Shown: in pieces, positions 1-10,607 of the stretch
Layout: each line of letters begins with the position of its first letter
Position numbering within the stretch: the stretch's first letter is position 1
Source of the DNA: Paraescarpia echinospica
Lineage: Eukaryota; Annelida; Polychaeta; Sabellida; Siboglinidae
Reading direction: 5' to 3'
NCBI GenBank assembly: GCA_020002185.1
Contig: CM034531.1
Location: 77,488,291-77,552,290 of the forward strand
Length of the DNA stretch: 64,000 bases
Notes under the pieces: generated by a model
Told to the model about the DNA's origin: nothing
What the model saw: the letters and a program-made list of their open reading frames with translations, nothing else
The model's database searches: none
Made by a program: the position numbers and the translations under genes

Positions 1-170
1 ATTATATATACAAACACATATTATACATATACACACACACACCCAAATGCTTATGCACATAAAGATTAAGCAGATACATGCATGCATAAATACGTACATT
101 CACATATATATATTCACATGTTATTAATATTAATTCAATATAATAAGAACATTCAGTGATAAGAATGTAA
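1..170. other. AT/CA-rich simple sequence, no gene
   Basis: This is low-complexity TA- and CA-rich DNA with a short (AC)n run near 30-44. It would be intron of the CXorf38-like gene whose splice donor lies just to the right, on the minus strand. The short open frame across it has no recognisable content. Confidence 0.5.
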
Positions 171-195
171 TCATAGATCCCCAACAGTTACATAC

Positions 196-368
196 GTGCA
201 AGTGCCTCTGCATGGTAGACGGGGGAACTTTTGAAGCAGCGATTGGTGATAAGTCTTTATCGGACCTTCGCAGAAGGCATACAGCCCTTCAGCCGTGCAT
301 AACAACGCAAGACCCGCTTTCACCCAATTGACGTAGTCTTTATCTTGAAATCTTTGTAGCACAGCCAT
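196..368 (-). CDS. First coding exon of a CXorf38-like protein (partial gene)
   Basis: The minus strand has an ATG at 368-366 followed by 57 open codons, then a consensus splice donor (GTATGT at 195-190). The encoded segment includes DYVNWVKAGLALL and a following helix with AEGLYAFCEGPIKTYHQSLL, then PCRGTC. Its order (aromatic-x-NWVKAG, a hydrophobic helix, F-x-x-x-x-I-x-x-(F/Y)H, then a Cys-rich end) resembles the N-terminus of the vertebrate CXorf38 family, recognised from memory. Related uncharacterised proteins occur in invertebrates; their function is unknown to me. The rest of the gene would lie left of the window. An AG acceptor a few bases upstream of the ATG (near 377) would suit a spliced 5' leader. 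The array to the right lies on this gene's 5' side. Confidence 0.6.
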
Positions 369-618
369 GTTTCTAGCTGGTGTGGTTGCTGCACCTATAC
401 AATATTTAGTGTGTTTAAGGAAATGTTTATAATTCACATGAAAATAGCACACAGTGTCCAAAACATAACTGATAAAAACTAATACAACAATGTTAGTTGC
501 TTCAGCTGGACCCTGGTGGTCTTAGTGAGTTTACTCGGTCAATATAGCAATGTCGTAACACACCAACTATGTGAATATTGACTACACATAATATTTGGGA
601 CTATTTAGTTGTTATCTC
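369..618. other. 5' flank of the CXorf38-like exon, no gene seen
   Basis: AT-rich single-copy sequence. It would contain the leader or promoter of the minus-strand gene. I see no clear TATA box, repeat or ORF. Confidence 0.4.
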
Positions 619-622
619 TTAA

Positions 623-1283
623 GGCCAGACACCCCAGGTGAAAAGGTGTTTTTAATCAATATACTCATAATGGTTTTCTGCAAGATTATGATACCTTTGT
701 ATGCATACTATCAATAAAGTTCACTTCTCTGACAATTACACACCTCTAAGTGAGTTTTATTCATAGATCAAGCATGTCGATATCAAGTAATCAAATCCAT
801 TATGGAATACCGCCACTTTCTCAAAACAATTTCTCAAATTTTTGCATTTGGAAACGGGATATCTCTGGAGGTAATTATGTTATACAAATAAGGTTTTTAG
901 TGTTGCATTCAGCAGACTCTGCTCTGTGAAATTAATAACTCATCAATAGTTTGAAAGATATAAGCATATTCGTTGTCAAAAGCCAAGGTTTTTTTTTAAC
1001 TATTCAAGAAAATAAAAATGCTCTGATCTTTTCACAATAGTTGTTTTACAGAACATGGAACTGCAAGAATTATAATTATATACATATACTCAAAAAAGAA
1101 TGGCAGTGTTTCCAAATCTGACAATATTTGCAATTTTTTTTGGCTATTTTGCTTGTTACCGTGGAAACGGGAGTCTGGCCAAAAAAGTTAAATATATTGT
1201 TTACTTAGTAAGATCCATCGCATACTTTGGGCAACAAAATTGCACAACTTGTTAATAATCGTATCTACCTACCGTGCCTGGCC
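623..1283. mobile_element. Non-autonomous piggyBac-like element with TTAA target duplication
   Basis: The 661-bp segment is bounded by TTAA on both sides (619-622 and 1284-1287). Its ends form an imperfect inverted repeat: left end GGCCAGACACCCCAGGT, right end read on the other strand GGCCAGGCACGGTAGGT, matching at 13 of 17 positions. An additional inverted copy of the terminal motif lies near 1165-1180 (gggagtctggcc). The interior is AT-rich and has no transposase ORF. TTAA duplication is the hallmark of the piggyBac superfamily. It is single-copy here and lies outside the array. The superfamily assignment rests on the TTAA and the terminal inverted repeats only. Confidence 0.55.
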
Positions 1284-1287
1284 TTAA

Positions 1288-1625
1288 CAAATTACACCAG
1301 GCATGTTTGATGTTTATATATGTACACTATGTCTCTATGTGTAATTTACTGAAAGTTAATTATTTTTCACTACTGGTTATTTGTACCTAGGTTCACACTT
1401 TGACCAAAATATTCACTGTCATATTGTAGGAAGTATTGTTCTAAACGAGACGTGCTTGACTCACTTTAATTTTGATAGCAATATTAGATCATATCTTTCA
1501 TAAGTGCTGTGCTAATACAATGTATAAATTCTTAACTGCTAAACAACATCTCAACGTAGTGTTTTACAGCTACATTTAATAAAATTGCATTAGAAATGAG
1601 GCTATAAATGTCAGAAAGTATTTAC
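1288..1625. other. AT-rich spacer, nothing recognised
   Basis: No ORF, repeat or RNA gene is evident in this single-copy stretch. Confidence 0.4.
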
Positions 1626-1737
1626 CTCATGCACGGTGCATGATGATCACCTTTCCCCATGTGTGATATCACACTAACGCGTTTGCACTTGGACATTTTC
1701 ATGCTGTCAATATACATCCTTCGTTGATGGTCACAGC
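1626..1737 (-). CDS. Possible internal exon, unrecognised protein
   Basis: On the minus strand a good acceptor (gggtttcag, AG at 1739-1738) is followed by 112 open bases. These encode a Cys/Arg/His-containing peptide (CDHQRRMYIDSM, then GKGDHHAPCMR). The exon would end at GAG with donor GTAAAT at 1625-1620. Nothing in it matches a family I know. An alternative reading of the same stretch starts at an ATG near 1829 and stops near 1700. It could belong to the transcript of the CXorf38-like gene, to a separate short gene, or be chance. Confidence 0.25.
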
Positions 1738-1813
1738 CTGAAACCCACATTGATGAATTATAGTAGACAGGACAAATCCAGTGTCGTCACCGTTTTCTAA
1801 TTCTGAAACGATA

Positions 1814-2074
1814 TCAATCTCTGACATGGTTGATTAACCTCAACAAGAAACTTATTTTTCTTCTGAATATTTCATGTAATTCAAGAGACCAGGTCATCAG
1901 TGCATTCAATATGAGAAATATTCTAGCGACGATGATCACACAGGAACAGAAATGGACCATTTGTGAACAATGAGGAGGCTGAACACTAATGTTAGAATGG
2001 TGATGTTCATAGTTTGTGTCCATCATGAAAACCATTATTATTAACAGGAAAGAAATTATTTTGGAATATGTCAT
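1814..2074 (-). CDS. Hypothetical ORF with a signal-peptide-like start
   Basis: Starting at the ATG at 2074, the minus strand encodes about 86 residues. The N-terminus (SKIISFLLIIMVFMM) looks like a secretion signal, then comes a His/Ser/Cys-rich stretch and a second hydrophobic segment. There is no family match. If real, it may be a first exon that splices to the candidate exon at 1626-1737. An AT-rich chance ORF is equally likely. Confidence 0.15.
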   Translation of the reverse strand: MTYSKIISFLLIIMVFMMDTNYEHHHSNISVQPPHCSQMVHFCSCVIIVARIFLILNALMTWSLELHEIFRRKISFLLRLINHVRD

Positions 2075-2408
2075 TGTCGTCAAAATATTTGACTACTTAT
2101 TCAACGACAAAGTCAATTACAACTAGGTGAGGAAAGCAATACCTTGGACTGCTGTTGTCAACACGAATCAACAATAAATATGGTAAACATAAGAAAGAAT
2201 ATTGAGGAAAGAAACAACAAACGAACAAAATAATGAAAGTAGGCTGCGATTTAAATATGTAACGAAAAATAAATAACAGAATGAACCAGCGTTTGTCAAC
2301 GAACCATTAGATGTGCTTTTATATTAGTTGACTCTGAATATGACCACCCTGACAGACTCTGAGAGACATCCTTTACACATATCTATACAAATATAGACCA
2401 ATAGTTAC

Positions 2409-2536
2409 GACTGGCGTGGCCTCTTGTTGGACCAGAACAGATACCCGTGGCTGTCTATTGACCAGTTGTGGTCTCCCATTGCAGGTGTCATCACTGGTGA
2501 TTGGCGAGTCTCTTGTCAATGTCTATCCCATGTTGA
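2409..2536 (-). other. Exon-like module E5 (unit 1)
   Basis: On the minus strand an acceptor-like tgtttcaag precedes the module and a GTAACT donor follows it. Sequence after the acceptor (tcaacatgggatagacattg) is homologous to the starts of E4 and E2. The frame that is longest in E4 stops here after six codons. Equivalent copies lie at the start of each later unit. Confidence 0.4.
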
Positions 2537-2843
2537 CTTGAAACACCAAAAGACACAACTGGTGAATTGCGTAATACCATTTACGTCAGACATGTAGCTA
2601 TCTTTTTCACAGTACGAAGAAACGACCTTAATTCCCGGAAAACAACAACTTGATTTGGTTAATTATTTGTTAATTAGCTCCCACGAAGCCATTAATGATT
2701 ACTGACAAAAGTTAGTATGGCAAAAGAACATATTTCCTCGTCTTCCCTGAATAGTACATTCTACCACGGGTTGCACACCACACAGTTGAAGTGTTGATGT
2801 CACATATTCAATGATATTGTGCCGTTTTAGAAACGTATGCATA

Positions 2844-3038
2844 CAGTGGAACCTCGCTGTACTGTCACCTCTGTAATACAGCCACCTCGCAATTAAGGTC
2901 ACCCTAGAACAGTCACAAATTATTTCCACATAGAGTAAAGTACACAATATTAGTCCCACTAATACGGTCACCTTGTTATTCAGGTCATTTTGTCCAGTCC
3001 CAAGGGTGGCCTTAATAGTGACTAGTGAGGTTTCACTG
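2844..3038. mobile_element. pogo/Tigger-type MITE (unit 1 copy)
   Basis: The 195-bp element has termini CAGTGGAACCTCGCTGT and, on the other strand, CAGTGAAACCTCACTAGT. TA dinucleotides flank it at 2842-2843 and 3039-3040. CAGTGGAACCTC termini with TA duplication are characteristic of pogo-group Tc1/mariner elements. It has no transposase. It sits between exon-like modules E5 and E4 and was present before the array expanded, since all five units carry it. Confidence 0.75.
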
Positions 3039-3164
3039 TACCAATTTTAAATAATCACTTTCAACATGTGTATAGGGACGTGCGCGTGTGTACACGGACT
3101 GCATAAACAGGCAAAATACACGTGAACTGGTGAATAAGAACATCAAAGAGAACCTATTAGTTAC

Positions 3165-3331
3165 CAGCTTCAGCACAGGTGAATATGTTGATATGTTGTT
3201 GTGAGTCACTTGATCTGTTCACAGTGGCATTGATCTGTTCACAGTGGCATTGATCTGTTCACAGTGGCATTGATCTGTTCACAGCGGCGTTCAGTGTGGA
3301 TGAGTTGCAATCGCTGTCTATCCCATTTTGT
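3165..3331 (-). other. Exon-like module E4, containing a 20-bp minisatellite (unit 1)
   Basis: On the minus strand: acceptor (ggctgtttcaag), then acaaaatgggatagacagcg, ending at AGCTG followed by donor GTAACT. This is the most open of the modules: one frame runs about 30 codons (beginning TKWDRQRLQLIHTE) before a stop inside the 20-bp repeats. The corresponding unit 2 module is 21922-22068, 20 bp shorter because it has one repeat fewer. Whether it is transcribed is unknown. Confidence 0.4.
3211..3290. repeat. 20-bp minisatellite (4 copies in unit 1)
   Basis: Four tandem copies of tgatctgttcacagtggcat, the last one variant. Units 2-5 have three copies, for example 21968-22027 in unit 2. The repeat lies wholly inside exon-like module E4. 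Confidence 0.9.
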
Positions 3332-4800
3332 CTTGAAACAGCCAATATTTATGAAGGGTGAGTAATGTAATTGGAATAGAACATTCAATAATATTATATC
3401 AACAAGAGAAAGCAATATTTCATGATGTGTTGCAGTTGTGTAATTGCTTCGTAAAAATGAACATTAATTATTTCTACGTTATATTATTTAATTACTTATC
3501 TTATATTGCCTAAACATCTACACATGAATGTAATACTGATAACAAATATGCATTATTTATTACGTATAATTAATTTTATATATCTTATATTGCTAAACAT
3601 CTACATATGAACGCAACACTGATAACCAATATGGATTATCTACATTATATAATTGAAGTGGGCAGAACGTAATTATAATTTATTGCATAAATGAAGGTAT
3701 GAACGGAGAGCATACTGTATTTTATGCAATGGCCGGGACGGGCCCAGTGTGGGTATTGAGGTAAGGGACTGAGGCGATAATTACTTCCAGCTGTTTGGCT
3801 TAAAACCACCCAGCGCCTTCAGCCAATCACGATATGTAAGGATTAGGCTCCATCCTTTTAATTGGATTAGTGGTTAAGCCGCCACTTCTGCGTTAGGTAT
3901 CTGTGTGTCATGACGTGTCTGATACTTCTAAATCCGCCCTCCTCCCCACCTTTTTGTTTAGGCACGTTTAGTTAAACAGAATTATTGTACACCGTTGGTA
4001 GAAAAAGAAGTTGGAAAATGTCGCAATGCTTTCCCAAATTTTGGAATGAACACAGGGGCATATCCCCAATTCTTGAATGTGTTGGGTTTTGGTGCGTCGA
4101 CAGGCTTTTTGTTTTACAAACGGTATATATTTTCCTCGTGTTTATACAGGATAGGCGGAATGGCCCCACCTTTTTGTAACTGCATGTGTCTATTGGTGGT
4201 GGAATGTTTGTATTGTTTGCTTAGGTTTATATTCATAGTGGTTTTATACCTCTATAGCGACAAATAATGTATGTCTGTATATTGTCGTCATGTTGTAGGA
4301 ATGTGTGCCTGAGAAACTTTGATGGGGCTGTACAAGGGTTCAGTTTCCCATCTGGTTTGCATGTTAGACATCACATTCCTACTATCTTTATGCCCAAAAG
4401 TGGCTGCATTAGAAGCAATCCACTTTCCAATAAAAAACGTCATCCTTTGGCCAATTTCAATTCTCAAACTACATTGGGCTTGTGTTGGTTATTGCTTAAA
4501 ATTAATTTTAGATAACTTATATTGCCCCAAACATCTACATGTCAATGTAACACTAATAACAAATATGCAATATATACATTTAATAATTTAAATGAGCAGA
4601 ACGCAGTTAAAACATTTTTGCATACAATTTATTTTAAATATCCTATATTGCCCAAACATCTACATATGAATGCAACACTGATAATAAATATGCATTATCT
4701 ACATTAAATAACCTAAATGAGCCAAACATAATTATAATTTCTGGCATATAATTAATTTTAAAGATACTCCCTGAGAAACATTACCCCATCCAGTAGTTAC
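3332..4800. repeat. Spacer built of diverged repeats of about 110 bp
   Basis: The motif acatctacatatgaatgcaa, followed by cactgataac and aatatgcatt, recurs near 3516, 3597, 4529 and 4654, and in decayed form near 13297. It is accompanied by tatcttatattgc and AT-rich flanks, so a module of roughly 100 bp has been duplicated. These are the sequences that follow the donors of the exon-like modules. A hydrophobic ORF of 78-90 codons near 3995-4267 (for example 22599-22835 in unit 2) recurs in every unit, but I recognise no family and no coding signal beyond the copying itself. Confidence 0.5.
3870..4036. other. 167-bp segment present only in unit 1
   Basis: Units 2-5 read straight from attggatta to the sequence around ggaatgaacacaggg (for example at 22606-22612). 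Unit 1 has this extra stretch between them. No inverted repeats or target duplications are seen at its ends, so a deletion ancestral to units 2-5 is more likely than an insertion in unit 1. Confidence 0.6.
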
Positions 4801-4934
4801 CTGACGCGTCAACACTTGTCTGTCAATTAGTACATATTACGGCAGCACCTTGGTCACCAGTGGTGTTCCATTTTGGTGTTCGACTTGCGATCAATGTTAG
4901 CTTCACCAATCATCCCATTTTGATGTCGGACTGT
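4801..4934 (-). other. Exon-like module E3 (unit 1)
   Basis: On the minus strand the acceptor is gtaattccag, the module is 134 bp, and it ends GCGTCAG followed by donor GTAACT. All three frames have stops, although one is open for 26 codons. Its 3' half (aaaatggaacaccactgg to the donor) is homologous to E1. The unit 2 equivalent is 23366-23499, also 134 bp. Confidence 0.4.
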
Positions 4935-5789
4935 CTGGAATTACAAACAAATTGTAAAAAACAAAACTAGAGCCCTTTCAATAACAGTACAATTTTATTT
5001 TAGTGACCTGTGATTGCTAATAAATATACAGTATATCTGAAACAAGTAAATTATTTTTAAAGAGTTAAAGAACATTGTTATAGCAGTTCGACATTACCCG
5101 GTATGTATCATTGTATCAGCTGGAGTGATGAGATGAGAATTATGGTTCCACTGTCGATGTCAGAGCGACTTGTACCATTCGATAATTGTCCAATTACACA
5201 AATCAAATCAATTATTTTTTCATTTGTCATTTCAATTACACTTTTTCACTATCAAAAATACATTAACGGGACCTACCAAAAAGAGTACCGATGATATGGC
5301 CTGCATGGGTATGTAGAGTAGAATAGGTCAATCATAAAGTAGAATTGATTGAAAAACTGATTTTCCCAATTTGAATTGAAACAAAATAATTAAAAACTAA
5401 TTAGACCGGAATTGAAATCACTAAGATAATTTTGTACAATGAAATAAAACATTTGTTTTGCACGGTGATGACCCTGAAACCACAACTTTTGTGTATTGAA
5501 AACAATCTTTGGTAGAGCTGTTTTAGAAGTTTTTGTTTTTAAACATGTGTTTAGAATGGACTCTCAAGCTGATATGCAACCATGAATAGTAAGGTAAAAA
5601 ATATTTCCAAACAGAAATATTAATCAAGTTGATATTCTTTCCTCTCGTCATTTAAAATAATTAAAGTAATGATATACAAATATTTGCTTTCAGTCTTTTG
5701 TGTTTTTGTAAACATTGGCACGACAGAGACAGTGTCAAACCATAATATTTCTAACATGTCATTTAAACACACTGATCAGTGCTAGTTAC
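4935..5789. other. AT-rich intermodule spacer, no gene seen
   Basis: No ORF or RNA gene is recognised. It is present in every unit (for example 23500-24353 and 36799-37650) and would be intron if the modules are exons. Confidence 0.5.
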
Positions 5790-5890
5790 CAGTGCATGGA
5801 CATTCAGGAGACTGGACGTGTTGTGTTGTTCATCACTTGTTCAATTCACTGAGGGCGGACGTGCTGCAGTCAATATCTATTCCATTTTGT
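5790..5890 (-). other. Exon-like module E2 (unit 1)
   Basis: On the minus strand: acceptor ggctttttcaag, then acaaaatggaatagatattg, 101 bp, ending GCACTG followed by donor GTAACT. All frames contain stops; the longest opens 18 codons. The unit 2 equivalent is 24354-24454, with identical length. The CR1 LINE of unit 1 inserted 27 bp to its right. Confidence 0.4.
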
Positions 5891-6531
5891 CTTGAAAAAG
5901 CCAATGATACACAAATTTAGATACCTTCTTCGAGGCTATATTTGGCGGAGATAGATCGTAGAAATTGGTGGTGCAGAAAAGTTGATAAACAAGTGGAATT
6001 ACTGATTGATAAGTATTATTCTTGCCTTAATATCATTCATAAAGTTGCAATAAACATATATTGAGTAGCAGTTGTGCTTAAAGTTAGTTAGTTATAGTAT
6101 TTTAGAATACCTTAGTATAGTGAGTGATAATAGGGTAACTCACTTAGGCTTCGATAATTTGAAAACAAGATTTAACAAACCTGATTATGTGGTAGAATAT
6201 ATAGGAGATAAAGTAACAACCATCAAACTACTTACATAAGATAATATCTGTGTAAGCCAGTACTTGCTAGATATTTTGATTAGGTAGCATTGTTGTTAAA
6301 ATTAAGCAAGGGCGATAGTCGGGCGGCGTAACCTAAATAAATAAAGCAGCCTAACGTAACGTAATTGATTGTATTTAAATTAGGTCACTACCGGTAATGT
6401 TAGCGTTCGTGTCAGGATAAATAGTTGGCTGTGTAATTGAAATTTGTAACCTAAAGTGTGCTGTAGTACACAGGAAACAGTCTTTATAAAGACTAAGTTA
6501 GTTAAGTTATTAAATAATTTCTGATCGGGAT

Positions 6532-7734
6532 ATGGCGCCTTGCAAGCGGCAAGTCAAGGCAAAGCGACACTTGGTGTGCGATCACTGCCACAGCTGGGTA
6601 GATTTTGCATTGTCCGGCTGTGGGAAGTCATGGGCAGAAACCATGGAGGAAGGATTCACCTTTCAGTGCATTGGGTGTTGGAAGGTGGAGTGTCTGCAGA
6701 AGGAGATAGTTAGGTTGACAGATATTGTGAAGGGAATGGAGATGGGAATTAGCAAGGAGGCAGGTCGAATGGAGAGAGACGACAGGGAGAGAGGTGAGAA
6801 TACTGCAAGACTGAAGGAGAATAGCAGTGGCAAGAAAACTGAGGAAAGGAGATTGAGAGGAGGGAAGGTGATTGGAGAAGAAATTGGAAAATCGACAACA
6901 GAAAACGTGACAAGCGTGAAGGTGACAGGGAAGAAAGTGACCGTAGAGAAGGAGGGAGGGAAGATGGGAAGGGAGAGGAGAGAGGAAAACGAGATGGGAC
7001 GAACGAAGAAGGGACGAAAGGAAGTGAGAGAAAATGTGATAGAAGAGAAGTCGATAAAAGGGAAGGTGACAAGAGAAAAAGCGACAGAAAAGAATGGATC
7101 GGAAGAGAATGTGACAGGAGAGAAGACGACAGGGGGGAAAGACAACAAGCAGACAGATGCAAACCGAAGAAGGAGCTATTCTAAGGCAGTGATAGAGGGG
7201 GCAATGAGGAAAGAGAGGGTGTTTATGGGCGACTCCATTATGAGAAAGACGGACAAGGCACTGAGCGAGGGGAAGGACATCGTTGTTTGTTTACCGGGGG
7301 CAAGGATTGAACATGTAACTGACAGGGTAGAGAAGGTATTGGGACATGGCAAGGGGGGGTCTATACTGGTACATGTAGGAACAAATAATGCAGACAGGGA
7401 GGGAACAACTGCGATAGTACAGAAGTATAGACAGTTAGTGAGGAAGCTACAGAAGACGAGAGTTGAACAGGTTATTCTGTCAGGAATTTTGCCAGTAATG
7501 GGAGGAAGGGGGGCAACGTATAGAAACTGTAAGAGGATGGCGATCAACGTACTAGTTGAGCAGATGTGTGACGAAGAGGGGGTGGGATTCACAGATTTAT
7601 GGGGATACTTTGTTGGGAGGGAAGATATGTACATGAGAGATGGCCTCCATCTTAGTGGAAAGGGGGCAGCAGTTTTCTCAGAGAACCTGCTGCGATCTGT
7701 TGACAGTGGGACAGGTTGTATCTATTTAAACTAG
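6532..7734 (+). CDS. CR1 LINE ORF1 protein: zinc-knuckle plus SGNH esterase
   Basis: The 400-residue ORF is uninterrupted. Residues 16-49 hold a PHD-like Cys/His pattern (C16-x2-C19-H20, C30, C46-x2-C49). A short predicted coiled coil follows (about 50-80), then a Lys/Glu-rich low-complexity linker (about 85-215). The C-terminal SGNH-hydrolase domain has the GDS nucleophile block at 233-235, a GTNN block at 283-286 and DGLH at 370-373, so the catalytic Ser, Asn, Asp and His are all present. In CR1 elements ORF1 binds RNA and carries an esterase of uncertain role. The start is the first ATG after the leader (gatatggcgcc). The minus-strand ORFs here are shadows of the purine-rich linker. Confidence 0.9.
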   Translation: MAPCKRQVKAKRHLVCDHCHSWVDFALSGCGKSWAETMEEGFTFQCIGCWKVECLQKEIVRLTDIVKGMEMGISKEAGRMERDDRERGENTARLKENSSGKKTEERRLRGGKVIGEEIGKSTTENVTSVKVTGKKVTVEKEGGKMGRERREENEMGRTKKGRKEVRENVIEEKSIKGKVTREKATEKNGSEENVTGEKTTGGKDNKQTDANRRRSYSKAVIEGAMRKERVFMGDSIMRKTDKALSEGKDIVVCLPGARIEHVTDRVEKVLGHGKGGSILVHVGTNNADREGTTAIVQKYRQLVRKLQKTRVEQVILSGILPVMGGRGATYRNCKRMAINVLVEQMCDEEGVGFTDLWGYFVGREDMYMRDGLHLSGKGAAVFSENLLRSVDSGTGCIYLN

Positions 7735-7813
7735 ATTCGCAGGGGGACTCACAGAAAAGCCTGAAAATGGAGGCATAGATAAAGACAGCACAAATAAATC
7801 AGCAAATAACAGT

Positions 7814-10607
7814 GTGGAAAACTCTTCTGAAGCTGGATATAAATGTGTTTGTTTAAATGCAAGGAGTATAGTAAACAAAAGAAATGAACTAAACATTATG
7901 GTAGAAGATATTGACCCTCATATAATAGGTATAACCGAATCCTGGACCACCACCGATATATCAGATGCTGAATTGGGACTGACAGGATATGTAATGTTTA
8001 GAAAAGATAGAATAGGAAGAAAGGGAGGTGGAGTTATTTTATATATTAAAGAATCTATTCAGGCTTATGAAATAAAATTAGAAAGAGAAGCAGATTGCGA
8101 AGAAGCTGTTTGGTGTAACATAGTTACAGGAAACTCAACGTTAACAGTTGGGTTAGTTTATCGAAGTCCAAACATAAGCATAGAAGAGAATGAAAAATAC
8201 AAAACGCTATAAGGGAAGTAAGCAAACGGGACTGTATTATTATGGGGGATTTTAACCACGGGCATATACAATGGAAATCTCTACAGAGTATGGGGAGTGA
8301 GGACCACAAGTTTTTAGTTTTAGTTCAAGATACATTCCTTTCTCAACATGTGCTAGAACCAACCAGGGGTGAGAATGTGTTAGACATAGTTTTGTCCTCA
8401 CAGAATGAATTAGTTGACAATGTCAAGATATGTGAGCCACTGGGGAGTAGCGATCACAACCAGATACATTTTATCATCAAAGTAAAATCAGAAAGGAATA
8501 GTAAAAAGCAGTATAGGAGAAATTTCCACAAAGGAAGGTATAAGGACATGAGGAAATATTTAGCAAAGATAGACTGGAATAACACACTGAAAAATAAGAC
8601 GGCAACAGAATGCTGGAATGTATTAAAGAGTGAAATTAAGTGCATAGTCGATAAATTTGTACCCTTCAAAAAACAAGGAAAACGGTCCAAAAAGAAACAC
8701 TTATCGAAAGAAGCCATTAGAAAAATTAAGTACAAACAAATGATGTGGAAGTCATACAGATGTACTGGAAATGATGAAGACTACAACAGTTATAAAGAAG
8801 CACTTAACCAAGCTACAGCTGAAATTAGAAATTCAAAGAGAAGCTATGAACAACAATTAGCTAGTAATATAAAACATGACAGCAAGAGTTTTTATGCGTA
8901 TGTTCGAAGCAAACAGAAAGTTCAAGATAAAGTCGGTCCTCTAGAAGATAGTGCTGGAAATATAATATCAGAGGGATTCTTAATGGCAGAAGACCTGAAT
9001 GAGTACTTTAGTTCAGTGTTTACCAGGGAAGATATTAGTTCACTGCCAGTACCAGAGGCTAAGTTCAAGGGGCAGATTCAGACTACTTAGGACAATTAAT
9101 TGTAACCCCGGAAATGGTAGGTAAGAAAATAAGGGCTATGAAGGATAATAAATCACCTGGAGTGGATGGTATTCCACCCAAACTACTATTGGAAATTGTA
9201 GAACAAATTAGCATACCGCTTGCAACAGTTTTCAATTTGTCATTAGAAGAGGGAGTGGTTCCTTTAGAATGGAAAGAAGCAAACATTATACCGTTATTCA
9301 AAAAAGGTTCGAGAAACAAGTCAGAGAACTATAGACCAGTGAGTTTAACATCAGTGATTTGTAAATTGTTAGAAAGACTAATTAAAGATCACATGGTGGA
9401 TTTTCTTGTTAAACAAAACTTGATAAACCCATCTCAACATGTTTTTTTTAAAGCGAGGTCATGCTTAACAAATATGTTATGTTTTTTGGAAGACATCACT
9501 AAGTGGGTAGATGAGGGATCACCAGTAGATATCGTCTACTTAGATTTTCAAAAAGCTTTCGACAAAGTACCACATCAAAGATTACTGCTTAAACTAAAGG
9601 CCCATGGCATAGGAAATGGTATAATAAACTGGATAGAACAATGGTTGATTGACAGAAGACAACGTGTAGTAGTTGATGGGGAGGCTTCAAACTGGAAATC
9701 AGTATTGAGTGGGGTACCACAGGGATCAGTATTAGGTCCTATATTATTCTTAATATATATCAACGATTTGGATGATGAAATAATAAGCAAGGTGTTGAAA
9801 TTTGCGGATGATACAAAAGTGTTTAGAAGGATTAAAAGTGATGGAGATAGACAGCATTTACAAGATGATCTTGACAGGTTGATCAAATGGTCTGAAAAGT
9901 GGCAAATGCTGTTCAATTTTGGGAAATGTAAATGCCTCCACACAGGACATGGGAACGAAGAAGTAGAATATACAATGGGGGGTACTGTACTAAGTACTAC
10001 TGTAAAAGAAAAGGACTTAGGGTTAACCATTAGTGCTGATATGAAGGTTTCAGAGCAGTGCGGAATTGCAGCTTCAAAGGGAAATCAAATCCTTGGATTA
10101 ATTAGGCGAAACATAACGTATAAGGAAAAAGAGCTAATAATACCGCTGTACAAAACAATAGTTAGGCCTCATTTAGAATATTGTATTCAAGCGTGGAGGC
10201 CATATCGCAGGAAGGACATAGATATGCTAGAAAGAGTGCAGAGGAGAGCAACTAAAATGATACCAAAACTGAGGGATCTTAGTTACGAAATACGCCTAAA
10301 AAAATGCGGTTTAACAACACTAGAGACCAGGAGATTGAGAGATCAGATAGAAGTGTTTAAAATATTGAAGGGTTATGAAAATATTGATAGAAATATTTTT
10401 TTCTCAGTTAAGAAAGATAGAAGGACTAGAGGACATGAACTTACATTGGCAAAGGAGCAGAGTAGATTGGATATAAGAAAGTTTTCATTTTCACAAAGGA
10501 CTGTAAATGAATGGAACAGATTAACTGCTGATTGTGTGGGTGCTAGTAGCGTGAATATGTTTAAAAATAAAATCGACACATACCTCAGACGGGCGGGATA
10601 CACATAG
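7814..10607 (+). pseudogene. CR1 LINE ORF2 (endonuclease and reverse transcriptase), two frameshifts
   Basis: Three consecutive open blocks in different frames make one ORF2. Block 7814-8212 carries the start of the AP endonuclease (LNARS, ITESW and VGLVYRSP motifs). Block 8242-9090 carries GDFNHGH and SSDHN, the endonuclease catalytic Asp/Asn and Ser-Asp-His. Block 9114-10607 (497 residues) is the reverse transcriptase with NKSPGVDGIP, YLDFQKAFDKVPH, GVPQGSVLGP and the active site FADD (about residues 230-233 of this block). The breaks fall near 8200 and 9075. The enzyme would nick target DNA and copy the RNA; this copy cannot do so as it stands. Confidence 0.9.

Noticed and set aside
2699..2971. 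Minus-strand ORF of about 90 residues recurring in all units
   Set aside because: It reads across the left half of the pogo-type MITE and its flank; the recurrence is explained by the array.
6663..7162. Ser/Leu/Pro-rich minus-strand ORFs opposite CR1 ORF1, and the same at 43567-43950 and 56669-57052
   Set aside because: They are complements of the purine-rich Lys/Glu linker of ORF1.
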